The notes under the pieces are model-generated. The model had not been told where the DNA came from. It saw only the letters and a list, made by a program, of their open reading frames with translations, and ran no database searches. From contig SCQE01000081.1 in NCBI GenBank assembly GCA_004321915.1, forward strand, positions 62,001 to 126,000: DNA of 64,000 bases, in the 5' to 3' direction. Shown here piece after piece: positions 27,502 to 37,801 of this stretch. Position 1 is the first letter of the stretch. Every line of letters begins with the position of its first letter. Both the position numbers and the translations under genes were made by a program. The stretch comes from Nitrospirota bacterium (GTDB lineage: Bacteria; Nitrospirota; Thermodesulfovibrionia; Thermodesulfovibrionales; Dissulfurispiraceae).

Positions 27502-27635
27502 AGTCTGTCTATAAAATCTATTCTCTCTTCTGTCATTCCCGAAGTTCTTAATCGGGAATCCAGTGTTTTTAATATGTTCTGGATCCCCGGGTCAAGCCCG
27601 AGGATGACAACTGCTTACTTTATGGACAGACTCTA
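27499..27635. mobile_element. MITE-like element with 17-bp terminal inverted repeats
   Basis: Ends TAGAGTCTGTCTATAAA (27499-27515) and its reverse complement with one mismatch (27619-27635) enclose 103 bases. The inside contains a second, imperfect inverted repeat (27531-27563 against 27579-27609, TGTCATTCCCG... / ...GGATGACA). Each end begins with TA, the target duplication expected for IS630/Tc1-type transposition. There is no ORF, so it would be non-autonomous. It supplies the stop codon of the TPR gene. Confidence 0.65.
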
Positions 27636-27652
27636 AATAGTTGCTCCTCTGT

Positions 27653-28822
27653 TCAGCCCGCCCTTAACGCATCCACAATATTCATGCGCGCAGCCCTGAA
27701 GGCAGGCAGCACGCCGCCCGAAAACCCCATCACCAAAGAAAAGAGAAGCGATTCGACTATGATTTCTCCGGTAAGCGTGAAGGTAAACGCAAGCTCTGAA
27801 AAGGTCTGGAAGTTGAGCGTCGATATCGTGAGAAGCTGCATGAATGAGGCGAAAAACAGACCGGCACAACCGCCTATCATTCCGAGCAGCAAGGCCTCGG
27901 CCAAAAATGCAACAAGTATGTTTCTCCTGCCGAACCCGAGCGCCCGCATGGCGCCTATCTCCGCCGTCCTTCCTGCCACGGCGGCGTACATTGTAATCAT
28001 AGCTCCGATTACCGCGCCGACAGAAAATATTATGGTAAGCGAAACGCCTAAAATCCGGAGGAACTTCGCCATCATTTCGGACTGTTCTTCGTAGTATCTG
28101 GTCTCGCGCTTTATTTCGAGGGTAAGGCGAGGGTCGCTTTCTATGTTTTGCTTCAATCCCGCAAATTCGGAAGAGTCGTGCAGCTTGAAGGTCATGGATG
28201 AATATACAGGTCTTCTGAACGCCTGCATCAGCAGGTCTGCATCGCCCCATATCTCCGAGCTGAAACCCGTATTCCCCGCATCGAATATGCCTGTGACGGT
28301 CCATTCCCTTGCGCCGAAATTAAGGGTTTCGCCGATGCCTCCCCCCTTGAATCTCTGCGCGATGCTGCTTCCTGCAATAATCTCGGCAGATCCGGGCTTC
28401 GGCATGCGGCCCTGCACCAGTCTCACCTGAGGCCGCAATGCGAGCGATTTAGCTCCGATGCCCCTTATCACGACATTAGAAGGCTGATCGTCCTTGCGCT
28501 TGTTAAGGCTTATTATCACAACCACCTCTTTTGTCAGAAGAGGGGACCCGTCTTCTCCGAGGGCTATTTCGGGCCGGGTCTCGATCAAGAGGGACTGGTT
28601 CTTTTCGACCCCGCTCATGACTTCCGATACCGTGCCTTTTCTTATTACCACGACATTGTCGTAAGACCCGGTCGTGATGAGAGTTTTTCTCAAACCTTCC
28701 GCAAGCATCATCACCGAGGCAAAGACAAAGACGACAAGCGCCATTCCGGACGCGGTCAGTGCGGTGGTAAGCCTGCGCGTAACAAGGTTGCGAAAACTGT
28801 AAGACAACGGTATCCTTATCAC
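27653..28822 (-). CDS. ABC transporter permease (MacB/FtsX type)
   Basis: The start GTG 28822 overlaps the stop of the preceding permease as GTGA and gives [23 protein letters not shown]. It has one N-terminal membrane helix, a periplasmic MacB-PCD-like domain (about residues 60-260) and three C-terminal helices that form the FtsX domain (about 270-385, with GAMRALGFGRRNILVAFLAEA). With the ATPase, the second permease and the MFP gene it forms an exporter. Substrate is unknown; lipoprotein, peptide or drug are options. Confidence 0.88.
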   Translation of the reverse strand: MIRIPLSYSFRNLVTRRLTTALTASGMALVVFVFASVMMLAEGLRKTLITTGSYDNVVVIRKGTVSEVMSGVEKNQSLLIETRPEIALGEDGSPLLTKEVVVIISLNKRKDDQPSNVVIRGIGAKSLALRPQVRLVQGRMPKPGSAEIIAGSSIAQRFKGGGIGETLNFGAREWTVTGIFDAGNTGFSSEIWGDADLLMQAFRRPVYSSMTFKLHDSSEFAGLKQNIESDPRLTLEIKRETRYYEEQSEMMAKFLRILGVSLTIIFSVGAVIGAMITMYAAVAGRTAEIGAMRALGFGRRNILVAFLAEALLLGMIGGCAGLFFASFMQLLTISTLNFQTFSELAFTFTLTGEIIVESLLFSLVMGFSGGVLPAFRAARMNIVDALRAG

Positions 28823-29973
28823 CCTATCCTCCTGAGCCCCTCTGCTATAGGCACACGCACCGCCCGCCACACAGGAAGCGCGGCTGCCGACAGACCTACC
28901 AATAAACCGGCGGCAATATCCATATAGACAGTCTCTGCAGACACATTGAATATCGGGAAGAAATTGTCGAGCGCGTTGCCGAAAATCCTTGCCACAGGAA
29001 ATGTAAGCCCGATGCCTATTGCTGTGCCGATAAGGCTTATGACCAGCGACTCTCCTAGGATCATGACCGCTATATGCCTGCCGCCAAAGCCGAGCGTCTT
29101 AAATACCGCATACTCTCCCAACCGCTCCCTGACGGTCATCGCCATAGTGTTCGCCATGACCGCCATGATTATAAAAATAACTACATACGACACTGTTCTT
29201 ATTGCAATCACAATGGCCTCGGTCATCGAGACAAAGCTCATCTGGAACGCTTTTTCCGTTTCCGTAAGTGTCTCGGCCAAAGAGTTTTTGAAGGTGCGGT
29301 CAACCGCTTCCGAAACAGAAGACGCAAGGTCGGGGTTGTCTATGCCTATCATGTAAAAGCCGGCTTGGTCGGCCCTTAAAGGCATCTCTTTTTTGAGCCT
29401 TTCGTTCAGGTAGTCCCAGTGAAAAATAAGCTGCGTTTCGTCGGTGCTCTTGTCCCTTCCCTGATAAACGCCTTTGAGAACAAACTCGTAATTGCCCGGA
29501 AAGATTATGCCCTTTAGGGGAATGGTGTCGCCGATCTTCCAACCGAAGCGGTTGGCAAGCTTTCTGCCCACAATACAGGATTTGCGGTCCCTTAAGAATT
29601 CGGCCTTTTCGCGGTCGTCCAAAATGAATTCGGGATAAAGCTCGAGATAGCTTTTGGCCTCAACCGCAAAATTAGGGAAAAAGTTCTTGTGCTCTATGTA
29701 GACCCCTCCGAACCAGCGGCCGTAGGACACGAGCTTTACGCCGCTTATCTGCCTTATTTTTTCTTTGTACGCAACAGGCATCGTAAAAATAAGAGATATC
29801 GAATTTCTAGTAACAAGCCTGCTTGCCGAAGATGCGTCGACCCCGGCGTACCACGCGCTCACAACGGTCCTCAGAAGTCCGAAGGCCAAAATCGCAACGG
29901 TGATCCCCGCAATGGTAAGCATGGTGCGGAGTTTATGGCGGAAAGCGTTTTTGGCTATGAGCTTAATGCTCAT
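28819..29973 (-). CDS. ABC transporter permease (MacB/FtsX type)
   Basis: This 384-aa paralog has the same architecture: N-terminal helix ([20 protein letters not shown]), MacB-PCD-like periplasmic domain, and C-terminal FtsX domain with [25 protein letters not shown]-type text. Its start overlaps the ATPase gene's end by 11 bases. Two different permeases suggest a heterodimeric transporter like LolCE rather than homodimeric MacB. Confidence 0.88.
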   Translation of the reverse strand: MSIKLIAKNAFRHKLRTMLTIAGITVAILAFGLLRTVVSAWYAGVDASSASRLVTRNSISLIFTMPVAYKEKIRQISGVKLVSYGRWFGGVYIEHKNFFPNFAVEAKSYLELYPEFILDDREKAEFLRDRKSCIVGRKLANRFGWKIGDTIPLKGIIFPGNYEFVLKGVYQGRDKSTDETQLIFHWDYLNERLKKEMPLRADQAGFYMIGIDNPDLASSVSEAVDRTFKNSLAETLTETEKAFQMSFVSMTEAIVIAIRTVSYVVIFIIMAVMANTMAMTVRERLGEYAVFKTLGFGGRHIAVMILGESLVISLIGTAIGIGLTFPVARIFGNALDNFFPIFNVSAETVYMDIAAGLLVGLSAAALPVWRAVRVPIAEGLRRIG

Positions 29974-30646
29974 TCATGATGCCTTTTTCGAGGTGCTTTA
30001 TGATGCGGGCCTTTTCGGCTGCGCGCGGATCGTGGGTGACCATTATTATCGTCTTGCCGAGCTCATCATTCAACCGCCGCATAAGTTCGAGAATATCTGT
30101 GGCGGAAACTTTGTCCAAATCTCCCGTAGGCTCGTCCGCAACAAGTATCGCCGGGTCTGTGACCACCGCCCTAGCTATGGCGACGCGCTGCTGCTGTCCG
30201 CCCGAAAGCTGCGACGGATAATGCTCCATCCTGTCTTCGAGGTTCACCGCTCTGAGCGCGGCCTCTGCGTGTTCCTGCCTCTCCTTGCGTGAGAGGCTTG
30301 TCAAAAGCAGCGGCAGCTCTACATTTTCGAAGGCGGTGAGCACCGGGATAAGATTGTAAAACTGAAAAATGAACCCGACATTATTGGCCCGCCAATACGC
30401 CAAATCGGTCTCGGAAAGGGTTGTTATGTCTATGCCGCCGACATTTACCGAGCCGCTGTCAGGCTTGTCGATTCCGGCAATGAGATTAAGCAGCGTGCTC
30501 TTCCCCGAACCCGAAGGCCCCATGAGCGCAAGAAACTCGCCTTCCCTGATATCCAAGTTGATATCATCCAATACCTGTATGATCTGGCTGCCCCGGCTGT
30601 AGGACTTGTTGAGGCTCCTTATAGCTACTAAAGGAGTGGAACTCAC
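29963..30646 (-). CDS. ABC transporter ATP-binding protein (LolD/MacB family)
   Basis: The 227-aa ATPase has Walker [12 protein letters not shown] (about residue 41), the Q-loop in [22 protein letters not shown], signature [16 protein letters not shown] and Walker [13 protein letters not shown]. The [11 protein letters not shown] text is typical of LolD/MacB/FtsE-type mechanotransmission ATPases. It starts at GTG 30646, which overlaps the MFP stop by one base (TAGTG). Confidence 0.93.
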   Translation of the reverse strand: MSSTPLVAIRSLNKSYSRGSQIIQVLDDINLDIREGEFLALMGPSGSGKSTLLNLIAGIDKPDSGSVNVGGIDITTLSETDLAYWRANNVGFIFQFYNLIPVLTAFENVELPLLLTSLSRKERQEHAEAALRAVNLEDRMEHYPSQLSGGQQQRVAIARAVVTDPAILVADEPTGDLDKVSATDILELMRRLNDELGKTIIMVTHDPRAAEKARIIKHLEKGIMNEH

Positions 30647-31866
30647 TACTTTTCCTGAATCTTGATCTTCTTTTCGTTCTTGAGTCCGGCGGGAGGGGAG
30701 ACCACAACCTTGTCTCCTAGCTGAAGGCCTTCGAGTATCTCTATCATGTCGCCGAGCTGCGCTCCTGTTTTAACAACCGTTTCCAGAGCGCGGTTGTCCA
30801 TGACCTTATACACAAATGACGTCCCGTTTTTTGAAACTATCGCCTTATGGCTGACTGCCGTGCGGGGCCTTTGTTCTTCAGGGCTTGCCTGTCGTTCGAG
30901 AAACGCAACCTTTGCGCTCATCTCGGGCAGAATGCGGCTGTCTGATTTCAGGAATTTCACCTTGACCAAAACCGAGGCCTTGCTGCGGTCTGCTGTCGGC
31001 ACTACCATATGGACAACGCCGCTCAATCTCGTGTCAGGCAGTGCGTCGAGCTGTATCTCGCACGGCTGTCCGGCTTTTACCTTGGATATGTTGGATTCCG
31101 AGACATCCACCTCGACATAAAGCGAATTCATATCGGCAATGGTCACCACCGCGGCTTTAGCGTTTGCGGCCGCGCCTATAGGGGTCACTATATCGCCGAT
31201 ATCCGCGCTTTTTGTCAAAACCACTCCGTCAAAAGGGGCGCGAATAGTTGCGTATTCGAGCGATACCTCGGTGCCCTGAATTGCCGCCTTGTTGGCGTTT
31301 ATCGATGCCTCTGCGCTGTCCGCTGCCGCGCGGGCTTTCTTGTGCCGCGCGTCAGCAGTGTCGTATGAAGACTTGGTTGTAAACCCCTCTTTAAGCAGGT
31401 TCTTTTCTCTCTCGAGATGTACGGTCGCATCATGCAGTTCGGCCTTCGCCTGTTCGAGATTCGCCTGTGCCACACTCAAATTGGCGCGCGCCTGCTCCCT
31501 AGATGCAAGCACATCCTCGTTTTCGAGCCGCGCAAGGATCTGTCCCTTTTTTACCTTGTTCCCTTCCTCGACCCCAAGCCATACGAGCCGTCCCGTTGTC
31601 TTTGACGCCACAGCAGCTTTTCTCTGCGCCGCCACATATCCGCTTCCGTTAAGCAGCGTAAAAGTTTGAGAGGGATAGACTTTAGAAACGCTCACCGCTT
31701 GCACATCAATGGCAGGGCTGAAAAATCCGGCCTTAAAAAGAAAAATTACAGCAGCTGCCGCTACTGCCGCAAACACAAGCCAGAAAATCCGCCTGCGCCT
31801 GCCGCGTGCCTTAAAGGCATCCGCGGATTTCTCTATTTTGAGTTTTGAGAGGTCTTCTTTGGACAT
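30646..31866 (-). CDS. periplasmic adaptor (membrane fusion) protein of an efflux ABC system
   Basis: The 406-aa protein has one N-terminal transmembrane helix (residues about 27-47), then the HlyD/AcrA-type barrel-sandwich ([39 protein letters not shown]). A coiled-coil hairpin (about 115-190) and the second lipoyl half ([13 protein letters not shown]) follow. It would connect the permeases to an outer-membrane channel, which is not encoded here. First gene of the four-gene operon. Confidence 0.92.
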   Translation of the reverse strand: MSKEDLSKLKIEKSADAFKARGRRRRIFWLVFAAVAAAAVIFLFKAGFFSPAIDVQAVSVSKVYPSQTFTLLNGSGYVAAQRKAAVASKTTGRLVWLGVEEGNKVKKGQILARLENEDVLASREQARANLSVAQANLEQAKAELHDATVHLEREKNLLKEGFTTKSSYDTADARHKKARAAADSAEASINANKAAIQGTEVSLEYATIRAPFDGVVLTKSADIGDIVTPIGAAANAKAAVVTIADMNSLYVEVDVSESNISKVKAGQPCEIQLDALPDTRLSGVVHMVVPTADRSKASVLVKVKFLKSDSRILPEMSAKVAFLERQASPEEQRPRTAVSHKAIVSKNGTSFVYKVMDNRALETVVKTGAQLGDMIEILEGLQLGDKVVVSPPAGLKNEKKIKIQEK

Positions 31867-31904
31867 TCGTAGATTATATCAAAACCTAACACCGTACGCG
31901 AAAT

Positions 31905-32552
31905 TCAGTTGGACGAAAAAAATTGGCAGTATTCTTTTATCGAACATTCGGGGCATTTAGGCGAAACAGGCCTGCATACGCCCTGCCCGAACGCGACAAG
32001 ATTGCTGTTTATATCGAGCCAATATTTCCGAGGCAAAATTTTTCTCAGCGCAAATTCGGTCTCTGTCGGATTTTTTGTTTTGACCAGTCCCCACCTGTTC
32101 GTAATCCTGTGCACATGGGTATCGACACAGATCCCGTCTTTGCCGTATCCGAGCGATACCACGAGATTGGCTGTTTTCCGGCCTACTCCTTCAAGTCCAA
32201 GGAGTCCCTCGATAGTATCAGGGACCTTCGAGCCGTAATCGTTTAAAAGCACGGCGCTGATTTTCTTTATCCTACCCGCCTTTACCCTGTAAAACCCGAC
32301 AGGATATATGGCCTTTTGAATCGCAGGAACGGAAAGTTTAGACATCTCTTCAGGCGAGGATGCGAGAGAAAAAAGCCTTTTGGATGCCTCGGCGGTTGTC
32401 CTGTCCTTTGTTCTCAAACTTAAAAGGCAGGATATCAGGATTTTGAAGGGGTCGCGGTTGCGGGATGCAAGCTCGTCGAGCCACGGCAGATCGAGCGTCT
32501 TTACCTGTTTCTTTAGAAGAGGCCACGCCTTGGCAAACTCTTTTACCGTCAT
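31905..32552 (-). CDS. nth: endonuclease III (DNA glycosylase/AP lyase)
   Basis: Nth removes oxidised pyrimidines in base-excision repair. The helix-hairpin-helix [12 protein letters not shown] (about residue 121) and the catalytic Asp in [12 protein letters not shown] (about 144) are present. Four cysteines near the C-terminus (C-x6-C-x2-C-x5-C) bind the [4Fe-4S] cluster. It overlaps the ferredoxin stop by 4 bases. Confidence 0.94.
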   Translation of the reverse strand: MTVKEFAKAWPLLKKQVKTLDLPWLDELASRNRDPFKILISCLLSLRTKDRTTAEASKRLFSLASSPEEMSKLSVPAIQKAIYPVGFYRVKAGRIKKISAVLLNDYGSKVPDTIEGLLGLEGVGRKTANLVVSLGYGKDGICVDTHVHRITNRWGLVKTKNPTETEFALRKILPRKYWLDINSNLVAFGQGVCRPVSPKCPECSIKEYCQFFSSN

Positions 32553-32740
32553 TCCTCTACTGTAATGGCTTCGACAGGGCAGTTCTCGGCAGCGGCTTCG
32601 CAGCAGCCCACAAACTCACAGGCCTCGGCATCGATCACCTCGGACTTGCCGGTCGCCTCCCTCACGTGAAAGACGGCAGGGCATATCTCTTCGCACCTGC
32701 CGCAGCCTATACATTTTTCTTCGTCGACCTTTACGTTCAT
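32549..32740 (-). CDS. small [4Fe-4S] ferredoxin
   Basis: The 63-aa protein has one clear cluster motif [12 protein letters not shown] (residues 11-22) and a distal C (C47 [13 protein letters not shown]) that provides the last ligand. It fits the single-cluster ferredoxin family (Thermotoga/Desulfovibrio Fd I type). It sits between a chemoreceptor and nth; the start of nth overlaps its stop as ATGA. Confidence 0.9.
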   Translation of the reverse strand: MNVKVDEEKCIGCGRCEEICPAVFHVREATGKSEVIDAEACEFVGCCEAAAENCPVEAITVEE

Positions 32741-32755
32741 AACAATTTTTTAAAC

Positions 32756-33871
32756 TTATCTCCCCGCTATCTCATCGAGATTGCGCGTTATATCGTTCGA
32801 GGTCATCGCCTGTTCCTCGGCCGCAGTAGCTATCTGCGCCACCATGTCCTTCACCCGCTGTATGTCGTCAACTATCCTTACGAGGGCCTCTTCAGCCTTG
32901 TTGGACGCAACCTCTCCGGACTCCGCCTCTCTTCTGCCGGACTCCATGGCGCTGACCGCATCAGATGTCTGGCCCTGCATCTCTTTAATCATGGCGCCGA
33001 TCTCTTTTGTCGCGCTTCCTGTGCGCTCGGCAAGTTTTCTGACCTCGTCGGCGACCACCGCAAAACCGCGCCCCTGCTCGCCTGCGCGGGCAGCCTCTAT
33101 GGCGGCGTTAAGGGCGAGAAGGTTCGTCTGGTCCGCTATATCGTTAATAACAGTAACAATGCGCCCTATCTCGTTCGATTTTTCACCGAGCTTGTCCATG
33201 AGAGAAGCGGAATCTCTAACGATCCTCGCCACATTCTGCATTCCTATCGCTGCATCTTTTACGACCTCTTGACCGCTCATGGCATTTTCGACAACAGTGT
33301 TCGAGGCTGTGGAGGCTTCGGTCGTGTTCTTTGCCACATCGTTGACCGTCACGCTCATCTCTTCCATGGCCGTTGCTATCTGATGCACCCTCTCCTCGAG
33401 ATATCTCTTCCTCTCGATTTCAGCCGCTGTTTTGGCCACAACTTCTTTTTCCGCGGTTATTTCTGTCCAGCAGGCGAGATAACAGGCAGGCCTCTTTGAA
33501 TCGCTGCGGTCCCAAATAGGATAGAATTTAAGCCTGAACCATATGCCGCCTATAGAAAACTCGGCCTCATGAATTTTATTGGTCAGGTCGGCAAGTATAC
33601 GCCTCTGGCGGTCGGGATTTTTATGGAACTGATGTATAGAGTTGCCCATAGCGTTGGCCACGTCCGCCCCGCTCAAGGCGGTGTTGAGTTGGTGCCGGTA
33701 CTTCGACATGGTTTCGCGCGACTTTTTATTCATGAAAAATATCTTGTTTTCACGGCTGGTATCGCAAAGCATGACCAGCTCTTCGAGGTTGTCCAGTATC
33801 TGCGTTAAATTATGAAGATCGCTCTCCCTTTTATTAAGAGTTTCTCTGCATTTTTTGCCGAAGATATCCAT
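32756..33871 (-). CDS. soluble methyl-accepting chemotaxis protein with PAS-like sensor
   Basis: The start ATG 33871 follows GGAGG by five bases. No transmembrane segment is visible, so this receptor is cytoplasmic. Residues about 20-150 resemble a PAS domain ([21 protein letters not shown]). The rest is the coiled-coil signalling domain with the tip [20 protein letters not shown] and [13 protein letters not shown], and it ends with a [14 protein letters not shown] stretch. The PAS fold could bind haem, flavin or a small ligand. Confidence 0.9.
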   Translation of the reverse strand: MDIFGKKCRETLNKRESDLHNLTQILDNLEELVMLCDTSRENKIFFMNKKSRETMSKYRHQLNTALSGADVANAMGNSIHQFHKNPDRQRRILADLTNKIHEAEFSIGGIWFRLKFYPIWDRSDSKRPACYLACWTEITAEKEVVAKTAAEIERKRYLEERVHQIATAMEEMSVTVNDVAKNTTEASTASNTVVENAMSGQEVVKDAAIGMQNVARIVRDSASLMDKLGEKSNEIGRIVTVINDIADQTNLLALNAAIEAARAGEQGRGFAVVADEVRKLAERTGSATKEIGAMIKEMQGQTSDAVSAMESGRREAESGEVASNKAEEALVRIVDDIQRVKDMVAQIATAAEEQAMTSNDITRNLDEIAGR

Positions 33872-33978
33872 AAGGCCCTCCTGAAAATAAGAAAATGGAA
33901 AGCCGGAAAATCGGCCTTTCTTTTCCATCGCCCCCTAAGTATAGCATAATGGACATACCCTGAAATGTACGTTTTTGT

Positions 33979-34008
33979 TTGACTTTTCACCGGCATATCG
34001 GATAAATT
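33979..34008 (+). promoter_or_regulatory. candidate sigma-70 promoter of tolQRAB
   Basis: TTGACT (33979-33984), an 18-base spacer and TAAATT (34003-34008) lie 29 bases upstream of the tolQ ATG. Confidence 0.45.
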
Positions 34009-34036
34009 TTATAAATTTCTTGGAGGCGCGCTACTT

Positions 34037-34660
34037 ATGGAACATTCCGTAATTCAAATAATTCTTCAGGCCGGCTATGTCGTCAAAGGCGTGCTCCTGC
34101 TGCTTCTTTTTTTCTCGATAGTCTCGTGGACCATCATCTTTCAGAAATGGCGCCACTTTTCAAAAGCGGACAGAGAGAACGACACCTTTCTCAGGATTTA
34201 CAGCTCCACACATAATCCGAAAGACCTTTTGTCCTCAACTAAAAAATATCCTATAAGTCCGCTTTCGAACCTGTTCAGGCAGGTGTTTTCGGAAAAGGTC
34301 TATACGGAGAGGGACGAACTTAAGCGCATGCTCAGAAGATACAGCCTGCTCGAATCCGCAAGGCTCGAACGCTATCTGAACTTTCTCGCAACAACCGGTT
34401 CGACCACCCCTTTTATCGGACTGTTCGGCACCGTATGGGGGATTATGGCCGCATTCAGGGGCATAGGCGCCGCAGGCTCGGCCTCGTTAGCGGTGGTGGC
34501 CCCGGGTATTGCAGAAGCGCTCATCGCCACAGCCATAGGACTTCTCGCCGCAATACCCGCGGTCATAGCGTACAACTACTATCTCAGCCGGGCGAACCGA
34601 ATGATAATAGACATGGAAGACTTTTCGGAAGAGCTCGTCGATTATATCCTCAGGCAATAG
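34037..34660 (+). CDS. tolQ: TolQ/ExbB-type proton channel protein
   Basis: The 207-aa inner-membrane protein has three hydrophobic segments (residues about 13-35, 115-137 and 160-182). The ExbB/TolQ core reads TTGSTTPFIGLFGTVWGIMAAF and PGIAEALIATAIGLLAAIPAV. With TolR it converts proton flow into force for TolA. First gene of tolQRAB; tolR follows at once. Confidence 0.94.
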   Translation: MEHSVIQIILQAGYVVKGVLLLLLFFSIVSWTIIFQKWRHFSKADRENDTFLRIYSSTHNPKDLLSSTKKYPISPLSNLFRQVFSEKVYTERDELKRMLRRYSLLESARLERYLNFLATTGSTTPFIGLFGTVWGIMAAFRGIGAAGSASLAVVAPGIAEALIATAIGLLAAIPAVIAYNYYLSRANRMIIDMEDFSEELVDYILRQ

Positions 34661-35062
34661 ATGAAGTTATCGAGACAGCGGACAGTCCTTTCCGAGATAA
34701 ACGTAACACCCTTTGTTGACGTAATGCTGGTGCTCCTTATCATCTTTATGGTCACCGCGCCCCTGCTTCAACAGGGAATAGATGTCAACCTTCCTCAGGC
34801 AAAAGGCAAAGAGCTCCCGCCCGAAGAAAGGCTCACGATAGTCGTCAAAAAAGGCGGGGTCATTTTTCTCAACGACAACCCGATTTCAAAAGCGGAGCTT
34901 ATGAAAAAACTTTCGGCGATAGGCCGGAACAATCCCAATGTATATTTAAAGGCCGACAGAGACGTTTCATACGGCATAGTCGCCGAGATAATGGGCGACA
35001 TCAAGGAGGCGGGTATAGAAAAGCTCGGTATGGTCACCGAGCCTAAAGCATCCCTGAAATGA
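34661..35062 (+). CDS. tolR: TolR/ExbD-type protein
   Basis: The 133-aa protein has a short cytoplasmic N-terminus (SEINVTPFVDVMLVLLIIFMV) with the conserved channel Asp in its single membrane helix, then a periplasmic domain. It starts directly after the tolQ stop and overlaps tolA as ATGA. Confidence 0.94.
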   Translation: MKLSRQRTVLSEINVTPFVDVMLVLLIIFMVTAPLLQQGIDVNLPQAKGKELPPEERLTIVVKKGGVIFLNDNPISKAELMKKLSAIGRNNPNVYLKADRDVSYGIVAEIMGDIKEAGIEKLGMVTEPKASLK

Positions 35063-35724
35063 GACCCGTCGGAGTTTACAGCGCTTTTACCTTCTCTGTC
35101 TTTATCCATCTCTTCCTTTTTATATTCGGTTTCATCCTCATCAAGTATTCTCCGGTCAAACATAAAACCACCTATCTCGTATCTCTCGTAAGCGAAACTG
35201 CAACGACCGTAAAAGAAGCGCCGGCCCCCGATGCAGCGGCGCCTTCCGAAAAGGCCCCTGCACCGGCCGCAGCCATGCCGCAGCCCAAGACAAAGCATCA
35301 GAACGAAACCCGGCTTCAGGACAGGCTCTCCGAGCTTCAGGCAAAAAAGAAACTCGAAAAGATCGCAACGCTCAGAAAAGTAATAGACATCGGAAACAGA
35401 TCTGAAACAAAGACGTCCGGCCAAGCTAGGGGCAAAACCGCGGTCGCCGCAGGCAAACAAAGCCCATCAGGCAAGACCGATTATTATTCTCTTGTCGAAA
35501 ACAGGATCAGGCAGAACTGGATATTCCCGGAAACAACCGACAAAGACCTTGAAACTGTCATTTCGATAAAAATTGCACGGGACGGTACCGTTACGATAGG
35601 CGCTGTCGAAAAAAAATCGGGTAATCCCTTGTTCGACAGATCGGTGCTTCGGGCCATAAACAACGCAAGCCCGTTCCCGAACCCGAACGAAGAAATGGAA
35701 ATAGGAGTAAGGTTCAGACCATGA
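35059..35724 (+). CDS. tolA: TolA/TonB-type energy-transducing protein
   Basis: The 221-aa protein has an N-terminal membrane anchor (FTFSVFIHLFLFIFGFILI), an Ala/Pro/Lys-rich linker (residues about 40-130), and a C-terminal TonB/TolA fold: RIRQNWIFPE, VISIKIARDGTV and FDRSVLRAINNASPFPNP. Its position between tolR and tolB supports TolA. The linker is short compared with E. coli TolA, so it may span less of the periplasm. Confidence 0.85.
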   Translation: MRPVGVYSAFTFSVFIHLFLFIFGFILIKYSPVKHKTTYLVSLVSETATTVKEAPAPDAAAPSEKAPAPAAAMPQPKTKHQNETRLQDRLSELQAKKKLEKIATLRKVIDIGNRSETKTSGQARGKTAVAAGKQSPSGKTDYYSLVENRIRQNWIFPETTDKDLETVISIKIARDGTVTIGAVEKKSGNPLFDRSVLRAINNASPFPNPNEEMEIGVRFRP

Positions 35725-36971
35725 AAAAAATCATTCTTTTATTAAGCGTCTTTCTCTGTTCAACCCCGTATTCATTCGCCGATATCGGGAAAACGTATAT
35801 AGACATCTCTTCCCCGGGGGTCAAGGCCTTGCCGATAGCCGTGCAGAATTTCACAGGCAACAAAGAAATATCGGATATCGTACAGGACGACCTCAACTTT
35901 ACCGGGCTTTTTAAATGCGTTGACGAGGCCGCGCAGATAGAGAAACCCGAGCAGCCGTTCAATGCCGCGAACTGGAAAGGCGTCGGGGTCGAGGTGGTGG
36001 TAAAAGGAAAAGCGGTCAACGGCAGGGAGCTGGGCCTGTCCATCTCGGTATATGATGCGGCCAACGGAAGAGAACTGCTGTCAAAGGAATACTCCGCCTA
36101 TCCCAGTGCGCTGCGTTCGATAGCGCATACGGTTTCCAACGACATACATAAACTGCTTACAGGGCAGCAAGGCATTTTCAGGTCCAGAATAGCCTTTGTG
36201 GCAGAGAGGAGCGGAAGAAAAGAGTTGCACCTCATGGACTGGGACGGGGCCCGGATGCACGCCACAGGCGTAACTGCCGGAATACTCCTGACCCCGCGCT
36301 GGGCCAAGAGCGGAAAAAAACTGCTTTACTCTGCCGAAAGGAACAGGGAGTGGGGGATTTATATCCTCGATATGGTTTCGATGCGAGAGAAGAGCATCGT
36401 GGCATTAAGCGGCACGACTGTGGCCGGAAACTTTTTCCCGAACGAGCAGGACTTCGTATTCTCTTCATCAAAAGAAGGCAAATTGAAAATATATGTTGGG
36501 AATACAAATTCAATGCAAGGACGCGAGTTAATATCTTCGCCGTGGATAGACGTTTCCCCTACGGTATCGCCCGACGGAAACAATGTCCTCTTCGTGTCGA
36601 ACAGGGCCGGAGGGCCTCAGGTCTATATTTCGGACAAAAACGGAAACGGAATAAGACGCCTTACCTTTGAGGGCAACTATAATACATCTCCTGTCTGGTC
36701 GCCGAAAGGGGACAGGATCGCGTTTGTAAGAATGATCGGAGGCAAGAACCAGATATTCACCGCCAAGCTTGACGGCAACGGCCTGACGCAGCTTACGAAT
36801 ATCGGAAGCAACGAAGACCCGTCATTCTCCCCTGACGGCAGATACATAGTTTTTACATCCGACAGAAACGGCCCGAAAGGCATTTATATAATGCGCTTTA
36901 ACGGCGAAGGGCAGAAGAACATAACACCGAAAGGGTTTAAAGCGGCCAGTCCGAACTGGTCGCCGTTTTAG
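35721..36971 (+). CDS. tolB: Tol-Pal system periplasmic protein TolB
   Basis: A signal peptide (MKKIILLLSVFLCSTPYSFA) is followed by the N-terminal TolB domain (residues about 25-155) and a WD40-like beta propeller whose blades end in the TolB/PD40 text SPDGRYIVFTSDRNG and WSPKGDRIAFVR. TolB binds Pal and outer-membrane proteins at cell division. No pal gene follows; the next gene is on the opposite strand and overlaps by 4 bases. Confidence 0.95.
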   Translation: MKKIILLLSVFLCSTPYSFADIGKTYIDISSPGVKALPIAVQNFTGNKEISDIVQDDLNFTGLFKCVDEAAQIEKPEQPFNAANWKGVGVEVVVKGKAVNGRELGLSISVYDAANGRELLSKEYSAYPSALRSIAHTVSNDIHKLLTGQQGIFRSRIAFVAERSGRKELHLMDWDGARMHATGVTAGILLTPRWAKSGKKLLYSAERNREWGIYILDMVSMREKSIVALSGTTVAGNFFPNEQDFVFSSSKEGKLKIYVGNTNSMQGRELISSPWIDVSPTVSPDGNNVLFVSNRAGGPQVYISDKNGNGIRRLTFEGNYNTSPVWSPKGDRIAFVRMIGGKNQIFTAKLDGNGLTQLTNIGSNEDPSFSPDGRYIVFTSDRNGPKGIYIMRFNGEGQKNITPKGFKAASPNWSPF

Positions 36972-37672
36972 CGCAGGTAGAGCCCGAACAACTCCTCTAT
37001 ATCTTCGAGCGCGTCCCTGTTTATCGAAAACTTCACTGAATCGGCAAAACAATCCAGAATAATAAGCGCGTTGATGTTGGCGTCTTCTATCTTTATACTC
37101 GTCAGTCTTTTGGCGATATAACTGTTGACGACCCGCACGTCTTCGTAAATTTTTACGAGGCCTTTCATTTCCCAGTCAGGGGCCTTGCCTCGTCTGGACC
37201 TCAAGAACTGCGCGAGAAGATACATGGAAAACACCCGGTATTTGGTTTCATCCTCTGTGGCGAACGGCAGATGGTAGCGGGCCATCGGCCTTAGTTTCTC
37301 CATGACAGGGCAGCCGCTCGCAGCCATGTATATGCCGATTAGAGGACTCAGGCCCTTCTGCAGCGTGGTGCGTTTTAGATAGGTCCTTTCGTCCGTTTCG
37401 ATCGAAACCTCCACGTCCTCGAAAGAAAGCGAACTCTTGAAAGCGTTTACCAGCTCTGCAAGACTCAATGCGGCAGGACAGAAATCGTCCGTTTTTTCAT
37501 CGAGGGGGCAACACGGACATTTGTTGAACCCGAGCGCCGCCCATTCCGGACAACCGTCCTCTTTCGCTGCCAACAGCCCCGAATTTCCGGTGTCGAGCGC
37601 AACGACAAACAGTTTTTCTTCCCCGCTTGCAAAACGGAACCTGTATTTGTAAATGACCGGTTTGTCGCTCAT
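36968..37672 (-). CDS. hypothetical Cys-rich protein (234 aa)
   Basis: I do not recognise this family. A compact cysteine group, CPEWAALGFNKCPCCPLDE then DFCP (residues about 41-66), looks like a metal-binding knuckle. Two beta-rich halves flank it, followed by a helical C-terminus. No signal peptide or membrane segment is seen. The gene is single, convergent with tolB, and divergent from the phosphofructokinase gene about 130 bases away. Confidence 0.6.
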   Translation of the reverse strand: MSDKPVIYKYRFRFASGEEKLFVVALDTGNSGLLAAKEDGCPEWAALGFNKCPCCPLDEKTDDFCPAALSLAELVNAFKSSLSFEDVEVSIETDERTYLKRTTLQKGLSPLIGIYMAASGCPVMEKLRPMARYHLPFATEDETKYRVFSMYLLAQFLRSRRGKAPDWEMKGLVKIYEDVRVVNSYIAKRLTSIKIEDANINALIILDCFADSVKFSINRDALEDIEELFGLYLR

Positions 37673-37801
37673 GACAACTGCATGTCTTCCGCCATATCAA
37701 AGTATATCATAAGCTTTTGAGAGCGCAGCCCTAAAGGTATCTGCTATAATTCCAAAGAACGGCCCAAAGGACCATAGACGAATAAAGGAGCGCAAGATTT
37801 T

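Noticed and set aside
32465-33499. 344-codon plus-strand open frame opposite the chemoreceptor and ferredoxin
   Set aside because: Antisense shadow; the minus-strand genes have motifs and ribosome sites, this frame has neither.
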